A stretch of 28,363 nucleotides of DNA from Spirochaetaceae bacterium. GTDB lineage: Bacteria; Spirochaetota; Spirochaetia; Treponematales; Breznakiellaceae. A program made the translations under genes and the position numbers. Positions 7,389 to 14,573 of this stretch are shown in pieces. Each line of letters begins with the position of its first letter. Position 1 is the first letter of the stretch. The notes beneath the pieces are model-generated. The model worked only from the letters and a program-made list of their open reading frames with translations, did not search any database and was not told the DNA's origin. Where the stretch lies: positions 1-28,363 of the forward strand of contig JAITRV010000159.1 in assembly GCA_031288215.1 (NCBI GenBank), given 5' to 3'.

Positions 7389-8822
7389 ATGGCTGAAAAG
7401 TATTTTATCGGAGTAGACGGCGGTTCCCAGAGCACGAAAGTTTTAATCATTGATCAGGACGGCAACGTAATCTGCAGCGCGTCGGAACCTCTGAGGCCGA
7501 TGATCGCGCGGAATCCGGGCTGGATCGAACATCCCGACGATGATCTCTGGGATTCGCTCAAGACTGCGTTAAATAAACTGATGAAAAAATTTTCAGGCGA
7601 TATATCCCTGATACAGGGTGTGGGCCTTTGTACTATCCGGTGCTGCAGGGTTTTTATGAAAGCCGACGGCGCCTTGGCCGCTCCGGTAATGAGTTGGATG
7701 GACGTACGGTCTTATGAAAAATTTGAAGACGCGGCGGACATCGCCTATACCTGCCCAACCACCGGATATATTACCCACCGGCTGACGGGAAAATTCACCG
7801 ATACCGCGGCTAATGCTTTTCAATGGCAGTTTCCCGTAGATCTTGACACCTGGGACTGGTCAAAGGACGAACAGTATTTCAGCAGTTTTAAAATCCCCCG
7901 GGAGAAGCTGTTCGATTTACAGATGCCCGGTACGGTACTCGGCTACGTAACAAAAAAGGCTTCCGCCGAGACCGCCCTGCCCGAAGGCCTGCCGGTGGTA
8001 GCGACCGCCAATGACAAGGCCGTCGAGGCCTTGGGGGCCGGTCTTATCTCTGAAGATTCAGCCCTCATTTCCCTGGGGACCTATATCGCTTCAATGGTGT
8101 ACGGCAAGAAAAATATTCCCGATCCTCGCGCGTACTGGACGAACCTCTCCTGTATTCCCCGGAAGTATCTTTATGAAAGCACCGGAATCAGGCGCGGAAT
8201 GTGGCATATATCATGGTTCAAGGACATCATCGGCAAGGAGTTTGCCGAAAGGGCGGAGCGTAATTCCTTGTCGCCGGAGGAATTATTGGACCGCGAAGCC
8301 GCCGCTGTACCCGCCGGTTCCGAGGGGCTGCTCACCATACCTGATTGGCTTGCTCCCGCGGATCAGCTTTACCGCAAGGGCGTTATGATTGGTTTTGACG
8401 AACGCCATACCAGGGGCCACCTGTGCCGGTCTATTCTCGAAAGCATCGCGATGACCCTCAAGAATCACTACGATGCGATGATCGATGAACTTGGAATGAA
8501 GCCCGCGCGGATCATCATCTCCGGCGGCGGTTCCAATAGTAATGTGTTCATGCAGATTTTTGCGGATATGTACGGCACCCAAACGGTCAGAAATACCCTG
8601 AACGGAGCCGCCGCCTTGGGAGGGGCCATTTGCGCGGCGGTTGCTACCGGTGTTTATGGAAGTTTTGAGGAAGCGATAAGCAGAATGGTAACGGTTCGGG
8701 ATACCTTCACGCCGGATTTGGAAAACACCAGGATATATAACCGGATTAACGAAGGGATTTACCGGGATTTGCCGGATCTGCTTGCGCCTGCCCTCAAAAA
8801 ACGGCAGCAGGCATTCTCCTAG
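7389..8822 (+). CDS. FGGY-family carbohydrate kinase with shortened N-domain
   Basis: A 477-residue member of the FGGY kinase family, which phosphorylates glycerol, pentuloses, hexuloses or similar polyols with ATP. GVDGGSQSTKVLIID (8-22) is the first phosphate loop and Asp209 in ATANDKAVEALGAG (204-217) is the likely catalytic base. SALISLGTYIA and ARIIISGGGSNSNVFMQIFADM are the adenosine and second phosphate elements. Between MDVRS (104-108) and YITHRLTG (127-134) there are only about 20 residues, where relatives such as xylulokinase have roughly 55, so a segment of about 35 residues is missing. The sugar-contact position reads TIRCCRV. The substrate cannot be assigned. A G-rich site (GGGGGGAT) precedes the ATG. 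It sits in the operon between the SDR and the small membrane protein. Confidence 0.85.
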   Translation: MAEKYFIGVDGGSQSTKVLIIDQDGNVICSASEPLRPMIARNPGWIEHPDDDLWDSLKTALNKLMKKFSGDISLIQGVGLCTIRCCRVFMKADGALAAPVMSWMDVRSYEKFEDAADIAYTCPTTGYITHRLTGKFTDTAANAFQWQFPVDLDTWDWSKDEQYFSSFKIPREKLFDLQMPGTVLGYVTKKASAETALPEGLPVVATANDKAVEALGAGLISEDSALISLGTYIASMVYGKKNIPDPRAYWTNLSCIPRKYLYESTGIRRGMWHISWFKDIIGKEFAERAERNSLSPEELLDREAAAVPAGSEGLLTIPDWLAPADQLYRKGVMIGFDERHTRGHLCRSILESIAMTLKNHYDAMIDELGMKPARIIISGGGSNSNVFMQIFADMYGTQTVRNTLNGAAALGGAICAAVATGVYGSFEEAISRMVTVRDTFTPDLENTRIYNRINEGIYRDLPDLLAPALKKRQQAFS

Positions 8823-8837
8823 CGGGGCCGTGCGGTG

Positions 8838-9362
8838 ATGAGCAGCATCGATGTTGTCTATAAACTGACGAAAGAGGAGGTGATGGAGACTTTGCTCTGT
8901 CTTGCCTGGAAGACGGAGGGACTGTTTAAGCGTATTAATTGTACGCTTTTGGGATTGCTGGCAGGATCCGTGTTATTTCTTTATCTGTATAATCCGGATA
9001 AGTTCTTCTTTATCCTGTTGGCAATGCTGGCCTTGGGCATGTTGTTTTTCTTGCTTTTTGGTACCGTGTTTATTCGCGGGAGAAAAGCGGCACAGCTTGC
9101 GAAAAAACACGGGACGTACAAACTGTCAATATCCGCGGACGGAATCGTATCGTTTGAGACGGACAGCCCGATCTTAAAGCGTTTCTGCGAGAATAAGACG
9201 GAATTTTTCTTTTCCGAGCATGTGATAAGCATCAAGATCGGGAAGGATGTGTATTGTATCCCACGACGGGTTCTTTCGGAGCGGCAGCGTGGCCTGATGA
9301 ATGATTGCATTCCTCGGGAATCCACAGTACGAAATATAAAGACCATAAGGAGTAAGTCATGA
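8838..9362 (+). CDS. Small membrane protein, YcxB-like
   Basis: A protein of about 174 residues with two adjacent transmembrane helices (roughly residues 32-51 and 54-75, INCTLLGLLAGSVLFLYLY and FFFILLAMLALGMLFFLLF) followed by a basic stretch and a cytoplasmic beta-rich domain. The pattern VYKLTKEE at the N-terminus, two helices, then VISIKIGKDVYCIPRRVLSERQ near the C-terminus resembles the YcxB-like domain, whose role is unknown. A GTG at 8835 immediately precedes the chosen ATG at 8838; a later ATG at 8883 sits too close to its AGGAGG. The stop overlaps the start of the BCCT gene by 4 bases, which suggests coupled synthesis with the transporter. A role as an accessory or regulatory subunit of that transporter is conceivable but unproven. 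Confidence 0.7.
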   Translation: MSSIDVVYKLTKEEVMETLLCLAWKTEGLFKRINCTLLGLLAGSVLFLYLYNPDKFFFILLAMLALGMLFFLLFGTVFIRGRKAAQLAKKHGTYKLSISADGIVSFETDSPILKRFCENKTEFFFSEHVISIKIGKDVYCIPRRVLSERQRGLMNDCIPRESTVRNIKTIRSKS

Positions 9363-10918
9363 GCAGTGCAAGTGTAAAAGAATCGGACGTATCGTTAAAC
9401 AAATTGGTATTTTTTGTACCCTGGACGTTATTGGTTTTGATGCTCGTCGTGAGTTTTATCAACGCTGAAAAATTTCTGGGAGGCCTCAACGCGGTTACCG
9501 GGTGGATTCTGGGGAATTTTGCCTGGCTTTTCAATTTGACCACCCTTTTCTGCATGGTAACCATACTGATTGTTTACTTCTCGCCCCTCGGTAAAGTTAC
9601 GATAGGCGGCAAGAAGGCCGTACCGATCCTGAGCTACGGCAATCTTGTGTGGGTAACCCTCTGCACAACCATAGCGGCGGGAATACTTTTCTGGGCTGCC
9701 GCCGAACCGATATATCACCTGTATGGGCCGGCAGCCATGGAAGGCGTCGAACCGGGTAGTCCGGGGGCGGCTATCTTTGCCATGAAAACCATGTTTTTGG
9801 AATGGACTTTTTCACCCTATTCAATTTATACGGTGGCGACGATTTTATTTGCTTTTGTATCTTATAATATGCGTATGCCGCCGTCCCTGGGTTCAGGGTT
9901 GGTACCCCTTTTCGGCGAGCGGATCAACAAATACCGGTCGATTGTTGACATTATCTGCCTTTTTGCGGTCTCGGCGGGCATGGCGGCATCCCTGGGTACA
10001 GGAACCATGACCATTGGGGGAGGCGTGGAAAACATCACGGGAATACGCAGCGGCCCGGTTTTATGGGCAATAATCATTGCGATTATTACAACTACCTTCG
10101 TTATTTCCAGCGTTTCCGGGATAACCAAGGGCATCAGAATCCTGTCATCTATCAACTCGAGAACGTATTTTGTACTGTTGGTATTCGTATTTATCTTTGG
10201 TCCTACCGCTTTTATGCTGAACTTTACGTTTGAATCCTGGGGCGCTTATGTAACTGATTTTTTTAGAATGAGTTTAGCGACCGGGGATATTTTCAAAGAC
10301 GGCTGGGCAAAGGGGTGGCCCATATTCTACTGGTGTAATTGGCTTGCCTGGACGCCGGTAACCGCGGTATTCCTGGGGAAGATACTCAGGGGCTATACGG
10401 TACGAAAGAGTATACAATGCAACTTTATCATACCGTCAATTTTCAGCACCGTCTGGATGGGCCTTTTTTCCACCGCCTCAATTTATTATGAAACCACCGG
10501 TAAAGGCTTTCAGGAACTGCTTGCGACCAAAGGACCGGAATCGCTTGTTTACGCTATTTTCCAGCAACTGCCGCTGTCGATTATCATTATCCCCTTTTAT
10601 CTTTTCATCGTTTTTATCTCCTTTGTGACGGCGGCGGATTCAAACACCACCGCTATCGCGGGACTCTGTACAACCGGCGACGTACAGAGCGAAGCGGAAC
10701 CGCCGATGTATCTCAAAATAATATGGGGAATTACCATCGGCGGCATCACCTGGGTACTCATCACCCTTGCGGATATCGGCGGAATCAAAGCCGCCTCGAA
10801 TCTGGGAGGTTTTCCCAATATGTTCCTGATCATTTTGTATGGAGTCGGCCTGCTTAAAATATGCCGTAACCCGAAACAATACGATACCTTCAAGGAGGAT
10901 TACACGGAGAACGGCTGA
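9359..10918 (+). CDS. BCCT-family transporter
   Basis: A 519-residue secondary transporter of the betaine/carnitine/choline family with about 12 hydrophobic helices. Conserved BCCT features are the SYGNLVWVTLCTTIAAGILFWAAAEPIYH region (about 92-120), SAGMAASLGTGTMTIGGG (205-222) and FYWCNWLAWTPVTAVFLGKILRGYTVR (323-349). By my alignment to BetP, the aromatic cage is kept at Trp149, Tyr157 and Trp328, while the second tryptophan is replaced by Tyr154; the neighbouring Trp373 equivalent is Asn327. BCCT carriers move glycine betaine, carnitine, choline, ectoine, taurine or DMSP with Na+ or H+, or by exchange. An AAGGAG site precedes the ATG, which overlaps the previous stop. As the last gene of a catabolic operon it probably imports the substrate rather than serving osmoprotection. 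Confidence 0.92.
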   Translation: MSSASVKESDVSLNKLVFFVPWTLLVLMLVVSFINAEKFLGGLNAVTGWILGNFAWLFNLTTLFCMVTILIVYFSPLGKVTIGGKKAVPILSYGNLVWVTLCTTIAAGILFWAAAEPIYHLYGPAAMEGVEPGSPGAAIFAMKTMFLEWTFSPYSIYTVATILFAFVSYNMRMPPSLGSGLVPLFGERINKYRSIVDIICLFAVSAGMAASLGTGTMTIGGGVENITGIRSGPVLWAIIIAIITTTFVISSVSGITKGIRILSSINSRTYFVLLVFVFIFGPTAFMLNFTFESWGAYVTDFFRMSLATGDIFKDGWAKGWPIFYWCNWLAWTPVTAVFLGKILRGYTVRKSIQCNFIIPSIFSTVWMGLFSTASIYYETTGKGFQELLATKGPESLVYAIFQQLPLSIIIIPFYLFIVFISFVTAADSNTTAIAGLCTTGDVQSEAEPPMYLKIIWGITIGGITWVLITLADIGGIKAASNLGGFPNMFLIILYGVGLLKICRNPKQYDTFKEDYTENG

Positions 10919-10928
10919 TAGCGCCATC

Positions 10929-10960
10929 AAGCCCGGGCCGGCGGCAGGCGGCCCGGGTTT
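10929..10960 (+). terminator. Possible rho-independent terminator after the BCCT gene
   Basis: AAGCCCGGGCC pairs with GGCCCGGGTTT over 11 positions (one G-U) around a 10-base loop, and the stem ends in TTT. The T-tract is short. It begins 11 bases after the transporter stop, a suitable place to end the operon. In the rest of the gap to 11115 I see a T-run near 11012-11018 but no clear promoter or lysine riboswitch. Confidence 0.5.
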
Positions 10961-11114
10961 GCGGCGTCAAGCCGAATGTTTCGCCGCTGCCCTCCTCCTT
11001 TTCAGTACCTCTTTTTTTCACATACCCTTGAATATTCCCCGGTTTCCTGATAGGCTTACGGACGCTTGATAAATCGGCACAGGAGTGGAGTATGGGGCGG
11101 ACCGGAGTGTACCA

Positions 11115-12590
11115 ATGATCGTCATGAAATTCGGGGGGAGCTCCGTGGCCGGCGCGGAACGGATCCGCTCGGTTGCGGAACTGGTGAAGGCCCAACTGCC
11201 CCGAAAACCGGTGCTGGTCCTTTCCGCCATGGGGGATACCACGGATCACCTGCTGGCGGCCGGCAGGGATGCCCTGGAGGAGGGGAGGGTGTCCATCGAC
11301 ACCATCGAAGGGCTTCACCTGACAACCATACAAGCGCTGGGCCTTGAAGGGCCGGGGGAGGAGGAGATCAAGCCCCTGCTGGAGGAGCTGCGGAACCTCC
11401 TGGTGGGCATATCCCTGATCAAGGAACTGACCGGGAGGACCCGGGACTACCTGGTTTCCTTTGGAGAGCGGCTTTCGGTGCGGATCGCCGCGGCCTACTT
11501 CAATGCCCGGGGGATACCGGCCCGGGCCCTGGATTCCTGGGACGCGGGGTTTATCTCGGACTCCCAATTTACCGCCGCGGAAATTTTGGAAGAAGCCTGG
11601 ACCGCCATTCCCCAGGCCCTTGTCCCCCTGACTGAGGCGGGGGTGGTGCCGGTGGTTACGGGCTTTATCGCCCGGGACAGCGCCGGGAACATCACCACCC
11701 TGGGGCGGGGGGGATCGGACCTCTCCGCCACCGTCATCGCCGCCGCCTGCGGGGCTGAGGAGGCCCAGGTCTGGAAGGACGTGGACGGGATCCTCACCGC
11801 GGATCCCCGGCTGGTGGAGGGGGCCTTGCCGGTGGAAACCATCACCTACGATGAGGCGGCGGAGCTGGCCTATTTCGGCGCCCAGGTGCTGCACCCCCGG
11901 GCGATGCAGCCCTGCAGCAAGACCGGAACGGCGGTACTGGTGAAGAATTCCTATAACCCGGCGGCGCCGGGAACCCGGATCGTCGCCAAAATTGGCGACG
12001 CCGGCGCCCGAATTGGCGACGCCGGCGCCCGAATTGGCGACGCCGGCGCCAGAATTAGCGGCGCCGGCGCCCGGATTGGCGGCGCCGCGGCCGCCAAGGC
12101 CGGCCCCCCGGTCCGGGCCATCACCTCCCGGAAAAACGTCACCCTGGTGGACATCATTTCCACCCGCATGGTGGGGCAGTCCGGATTTCTCGCGGAGGTC
12201 TTCAACGCCTTCGCCCGGCGCCGGATTTCCGTGGATATGGTGGCCACCAGCGAGGTTTCGGTCTCCCTGACTCTGGACGCGGACTATGAACTGGCGGATC
12301 TGAAGAAGGAATTGACCCGGATCGCGGACATCACGATCAAGACCGGCAAGGCCATCGTGACCATCGTGGGGGACGTGCGCCGTTCCTCCCAGATCCTGGC
12401 CCGGATCTTCAGGACCTGCGAACTGCTTGGGACGCCGGTGCAGATGGTGTCCCAGGGGGCCAGTAAGGTGAACATCAGTTTTATCGTGGACGATACCGAA
12501 GCGGGGGATGTGGTAAAGGCCCTGCACGATGATTTTTTTGGGCCCCTTCTCTCCCCGGGGAAGGGAGCCGCTCAGGGAGGTGACGCATGA
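11115..12590 (+). CDS. lysC: Aspartate kinase
   Basis: Phosphorylates aspartate, the first step towards lysine/diaminopimelate, threonine and methionine. VMKFGGSSVAG (3-13) is the N-terminal nucleotide/substrate motif. TTLGRGGSDLSATVIAAACGA and VWKDVDGILTADPRLV complete the kinase domain, and two ACT-type regulatory domains follow from about residue 342 (VTLVDIISTRMVGQSGFLAEVF). The start is ATG 11115, with GGAG seven bases upstream; an in-frame GTG at 11085 would add ten residues that do not resemble the family. Between kinase and ACT domains (293-327) the protein carries a low-complexity insertion of repeated IGDAGAR heptads encoded by a 21-bp tandem repeat. The stop overlaps dapB by 4 bases. 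The ACT domains suggest feedback control by lysine and/or threonine. Confidence 0.93.
   Translation: MIVMKFGGSSVAGAERIRSVAELVKAQLPRKPVLVLSAMGDTTDHLLAAGRDALEEGRVSIDTIEGLHLTTIQALGLEGPGEEEIKPLLEELRNLLVGISLIKELTGRTRDYLVSFGERLSVRIAAAYFNARGIPARALDSWDAGFISDSQFTAAEILEEAWTAIPQALVPLTEAGVVPVVTGFIARDSAGNITTLGRGGSDLSATVIAAACGAEEAQVWKDVDGILTADPRLVEGALPVETITYDEAAELAYFGAQVLHPRAMQPCSKTGTAVLVKNSYNPAAPGTRIVAKIGDAGARIGDAGARIGDAGARISGAGARIGGAAAAKAGPPVRAITSRKNVTLVDIISTRMVGQSGFLAEVFNAFARRRISVDMVATSEVSVSLTLDADYELADLKKELTRIADITIKTGKAIVTIVGDVRRSSQILARIFRTCELLGTPVQMVSQGASKVNISFIVDDTEAGDVVKALHDDFFGPLLSPGKGAAQGGDA
11990..12094 (+). repeat. 21-bp in-frame tandem repeat inside lysC
   Basis: Units start at 11990, 12011, 12032, 12053 and (degenerate) 12074. 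The first two are identical, the third differs by one base, the fourth by a few, and the fifth is eroded. Each unit encodes seven residues (IGDAGAR, IGDAGAR, IGDAGAR, ISGAGAR, then IGGAAAA). The period is a multiple of three, so copy-number change keeps the frame. Confidence 0.9.
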
Positions 12591-13420
12591 ATATCGCCAT
12601 TATCGGGTACGGCACGATGGGGAAGCTGATCGAATGCCGGGCCGAAGAGCGCTCCCACCGGATAACCGCGGTGGTAGACTCCCATGCCCCGGAGGACCGG
12701 ACCCGGTCGGGGCTTCCCATTCTGCGGGCCATTCCCGGCGAGGAAAGCGCCGGCGCGCTGGGAGCCGCCGATGTGGCCTTTGAATTTACCCGGCCTGCCG
12801 CGGCGGCGGAAAACATCAAGGCCCTTCTCCGGCGGAAACTTCCGGCGGTGGTGGGGACCACCGGCTGGTACGACCGGCTCCCCGAACTGGAGAAGCTGGC
12901 CGCCGAGACCGGTTCCTCCCTGCTCTGGGCGGCCAATTTTTCCCTGGGGGTGAACTTGCTGTACCGCATCGCCGCCTTTGCCGCGAAACTCGCCGACCCC
13001 TTCCCCGAATACGACGTGGGCGGCTGGGAGGCCCACCACAACCGCAAACAGGACAGCCCCTCGGGGACCGCCAAGATCCTGGCGGAACGGGTCCTGGCCC
13101 AGATGACCCGGAAGAAGACGGCGGTCTATGAAACCCTGGACCGCCCCCCGAAGCCGGAGGAACTCCACTTTCCCAGTCTCAGGGCCGGTTCCATGCCCGG
13201 CCTCCATACGATCTTTCTGGATTCCCCGGCGGATACCATCGAGATAACCCATACCGCCCGGAACCGGGACGGCCTTGCCTCCGGGGCTATCCGGGCCGCG
13301 GAATGGCTGGTATCATGTCCCGGACCGGGAGAGCCGGCGGGGGCGGTCCGCCGGGGGGTCTATACCCTGGATGATGTGCTCAAAGCGATATGGGGCCCTT
13401 CGTTAGACGGGGCTTCATGA
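12587..13420 (+). CDS. dapB: 4-hydroxy-tetrahydrodipicolinate reductase
   Basis: Reduces the DapA product in the diaminopimelate/lysine pathway with NAD(P)H. The 277-residue protein begins with the Rossmann motif GYGTMG (7-12). FEFTRPAAAAENI and VVGTTGW (88-94) line the cofactor site. GGWEAHHNRKQDSPSGTAK (145-163) holds the catalytic histidine pair and lysine of the family (E-x-HHxxKxDxPSGTA, here with Gln before the Asp). The ending GVYTLDDVL is also typical. It starts inside the lysC stop (ATGA overlap) and is followed 25 bases later by dapA, so the three genes form one operon. Confidence 0.94.
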   Translation: MNIAIIGYGTMGKLIECRAEERSHRITAVVDSHAPEDRTRSGLPILRAIPGEESAGALGAADVAFEFTRPAAAAENIKALLRRKLPAVVGTTGWYDRLPELEKLAAETGSSLLWAANFSLGVNLLYRIAAFAAKLADPFPEYDVGGWEAHHNRKQDSPSGTAKILAERVLAQMTRKKTAVYETLDRPPKPEELHFPSLRAGSMPGLHTIFLDSPADTIEITHTARNRDGLASGAIRAAEWLVSCPGPGEPAGAVRRGVYTLDDVLKAIWGPSLDGAS

Positions 13421-13445
13421 TACGGGCTTAAACAGAGGAGCTGCG

Positions 13446-14363
13446 ATGAACGAGTTGCGAGGGGCCTTTACGGCGCTCATTACCCCCATGCACGAAAATG
13501 GGGAGCCGGACTATGACGGATTCAGGGAGCTTATCCGCTTCCAGCTTGCGGAGGGGATCGACGGCATCGTCCCCTTGGGAACCACCGGGGAAACCCCCAC
13601 CCTGGAGGAGGATGAGGAGGAAAAGCTCATCCGGATCGCCGTGGAGGAAGCAAAGGGCAAGGTCCCGATTATCATCGGGACCGGCTCCAATAACACCAGC
13701 TACGCGGTCCTCTACACCCGCCGGGCCCGGGACCTGGGGGCCGACGCCGCCCTGGTGGTTACCCCCTACTACAATAAACCCAACGACGAGGGCCTCCTCC
13801 GGCACTTCAAAGCAGTGGCCGCCCTGGGGCTGCCGGTGATCATCTACAATATCGCCTCCCGGACCGGGCGGAACATTTCCGCGGCCCTGATAGAGGAGCT
13901 TTCCCGGATTCCCGGCATCATCGGGGTAAAGGAAGCCTCCGGGGACGTGGTCCAGATGGGGGACATCATCCGGGACGCCGCGGCAAAACGGCGGGCCGAG
14001 GGGCGCCCCTTCACGGTCCTCTCCGGAGACGACGGCCTGACCGTGCCCCTCATCGCCCTGGGGGGAGACGGGGTTATTTCGGTCATTTCCAACCTGGTCC
14101 CCGGCAAGGTGGCCGCCCTGGCCAAAGCCTGCCTGGCGGGTAACTTTGAGGAAGGCCGGCGGCTCCACTACGAGCTTTTGCCCCTGATAAAGGCCGCCTT
14201 TATCGAGACCAACCCCATCCCCATCAAGGCCGCGATGACCTGGGCGGGGCTCCCCGGGGGTCCTGCCCGGCTTCCCCTGGGGACCCTCTCCCCGGAGAAC
14301 GCGAAACGCCTCTATGCGGTCCTCGAGTCCCTCGTACCCCGTAAGGACGGAAGAACCGGATAG
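13446..14363 (+). CDS. dapA: 4-hydroxy-tetrahydrodipicolinate synthase
   Basis: Condenses pyruvate with aspartate semialdehyde, the committed step of the DAP/lysine branch. The protein is 305 residues. GTTGET (45-50) is the substrate-binding signature, Tyr134 in IIYNIASRTGRN is the catalytic tyrosine, Arg139 contacts the substrate, and Lys162 in GVKEASGD forms the Schiff base. It has the (beta/alpha)8 aldolase-class pattern throughout and a normal length. GAGGAG lies five bases before the ATG. It is the last gene of the lysC-dapB-dapA run; a terminator-like hairpin follows at 14393. Among related NAL-subfamily lyases the GTTGE, Tyr and Lys context and the dapB neighbour make DapA the clear choice. 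Confidence 0.94.
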   Translation: MNELRGAFTALITPMHENGEPDYDGFRELIRFQLAEGIDGIVPLGTTGETPTLEEDEEEKLIRIAVEEAKGKVPIIIGTGSNNTSYAVLYTRRARDLGADAALVVTPYYNKPNDEGLLRHFKAVAALGLPVIIYNIASRTGRNISAALIEELSRIPGIIGVKEASGDVVQMGDIIRDAAAKRRAEGRPFTVLSGDDGLTVPLIALGGDGVISVISNLVPGKVAALAKACLAGNFEEGRRLHYELLPLIKAAFIETNPIPIKAAMTWAGLPGGPARLPLGTLSPENAKRLYAVLESLVPRKDGRTG

Positions 14364-14392
14364 GAGCACTTACCGGGCATGAGCGGAGCGGA

Positions 14393-14422
14393 AGCCTCCC
14401 CGGAGCAGCGTTCCGGGAGGCT
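14393..14422 (+). terminator. Probable terminator after dapA
   Basis: AGCCTCCCCGGA pairs with TTCCGGGAGGCT through one bulged base, around a small loop. It is followed by a T-rich but not pure T-tract (CTGCTTCTTC). It starts about 30 bases after the dapA stop. Confidence 0.5.
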
Positions 14423-14451
14423 CTGCTTCTTCGGTTGGCGGGTAAACGCCG

Positions 14452-14529
14452 ATGCCCCGCCGAAATATCCGCGACATTATCAATAACGAAATGAAAGCCC
14501 GCCTGGATAACGAAATCGAGGGTATGTAA
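14452..14529 (+). other. Possible 25-residue ORF, unsupported
   Basis: An ATG at 14452 opens a 25-codon frame rich in Asn, Glu, Arg and Ile (it includes RDIINNEMKARLDNEIEG), which looks like a short amphipathic helix. There is no good ribosome-binding site. The local composition is lower in GC than its surroundings. It could be a small protein, the tail of a decayed gene, or chance. The remaining bases of this gap hold only the dapA terminator. Confidence 0.2.
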
Positions 14530-14573
14530 CCGCTCAAGGCCTGACCGGGAACGGGGGAGGACGACCCGCCCGG

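Larger units (their letters stand above)
2337..10918. other. Compositionally distinct accessory catabolic locus
   Basis: The segment from the RpiR-type regulator to the BCCT transporter is visibly AT-richer than the genes on either side and uses A/T-ending codons far more often. It sits cleanly between two housekeeping operons (pyrKDE and lysC-dapBA). All its genes fit one inducible catabolic unit with a local regulator. I saw no integrase, transposase, tRNA or convincing flanking direct repeat, so the mode of acquisition is not visible. The boundaries given are gene ends, not mapped junctions. Confidence 0.6.

Noticed and set aside
2327..10930. Flanking direct repeats or an attachment site at the edges of the accessory locus
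   Set aside because: Short shared words around AGCGC and AAGCC are present on both sides but are too short and too common to count as target duplications.
10961..11114. Possible lysine riboswitch upstream of lysC
   Set aside because: I saw no L-box core sequence or long stem array in this gap; only a T-run and a weak TTGAAT element near 11028.
11990..12094. CRISPR-like array inside lysC
   Set aside because: The repeats are contiguous with no spacers and stay in the reading frame of a real gene; it is a protein-coding tandem repeat.
10890..12527. A 545-codon open frame on the minus strand opposite lysC
   Set aside because: It mirrors the codon pattern of lysC, is dominated by Gly, Arg, Pro and His, and shows no motif. 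High GC removes stop codons from the opposite strand.
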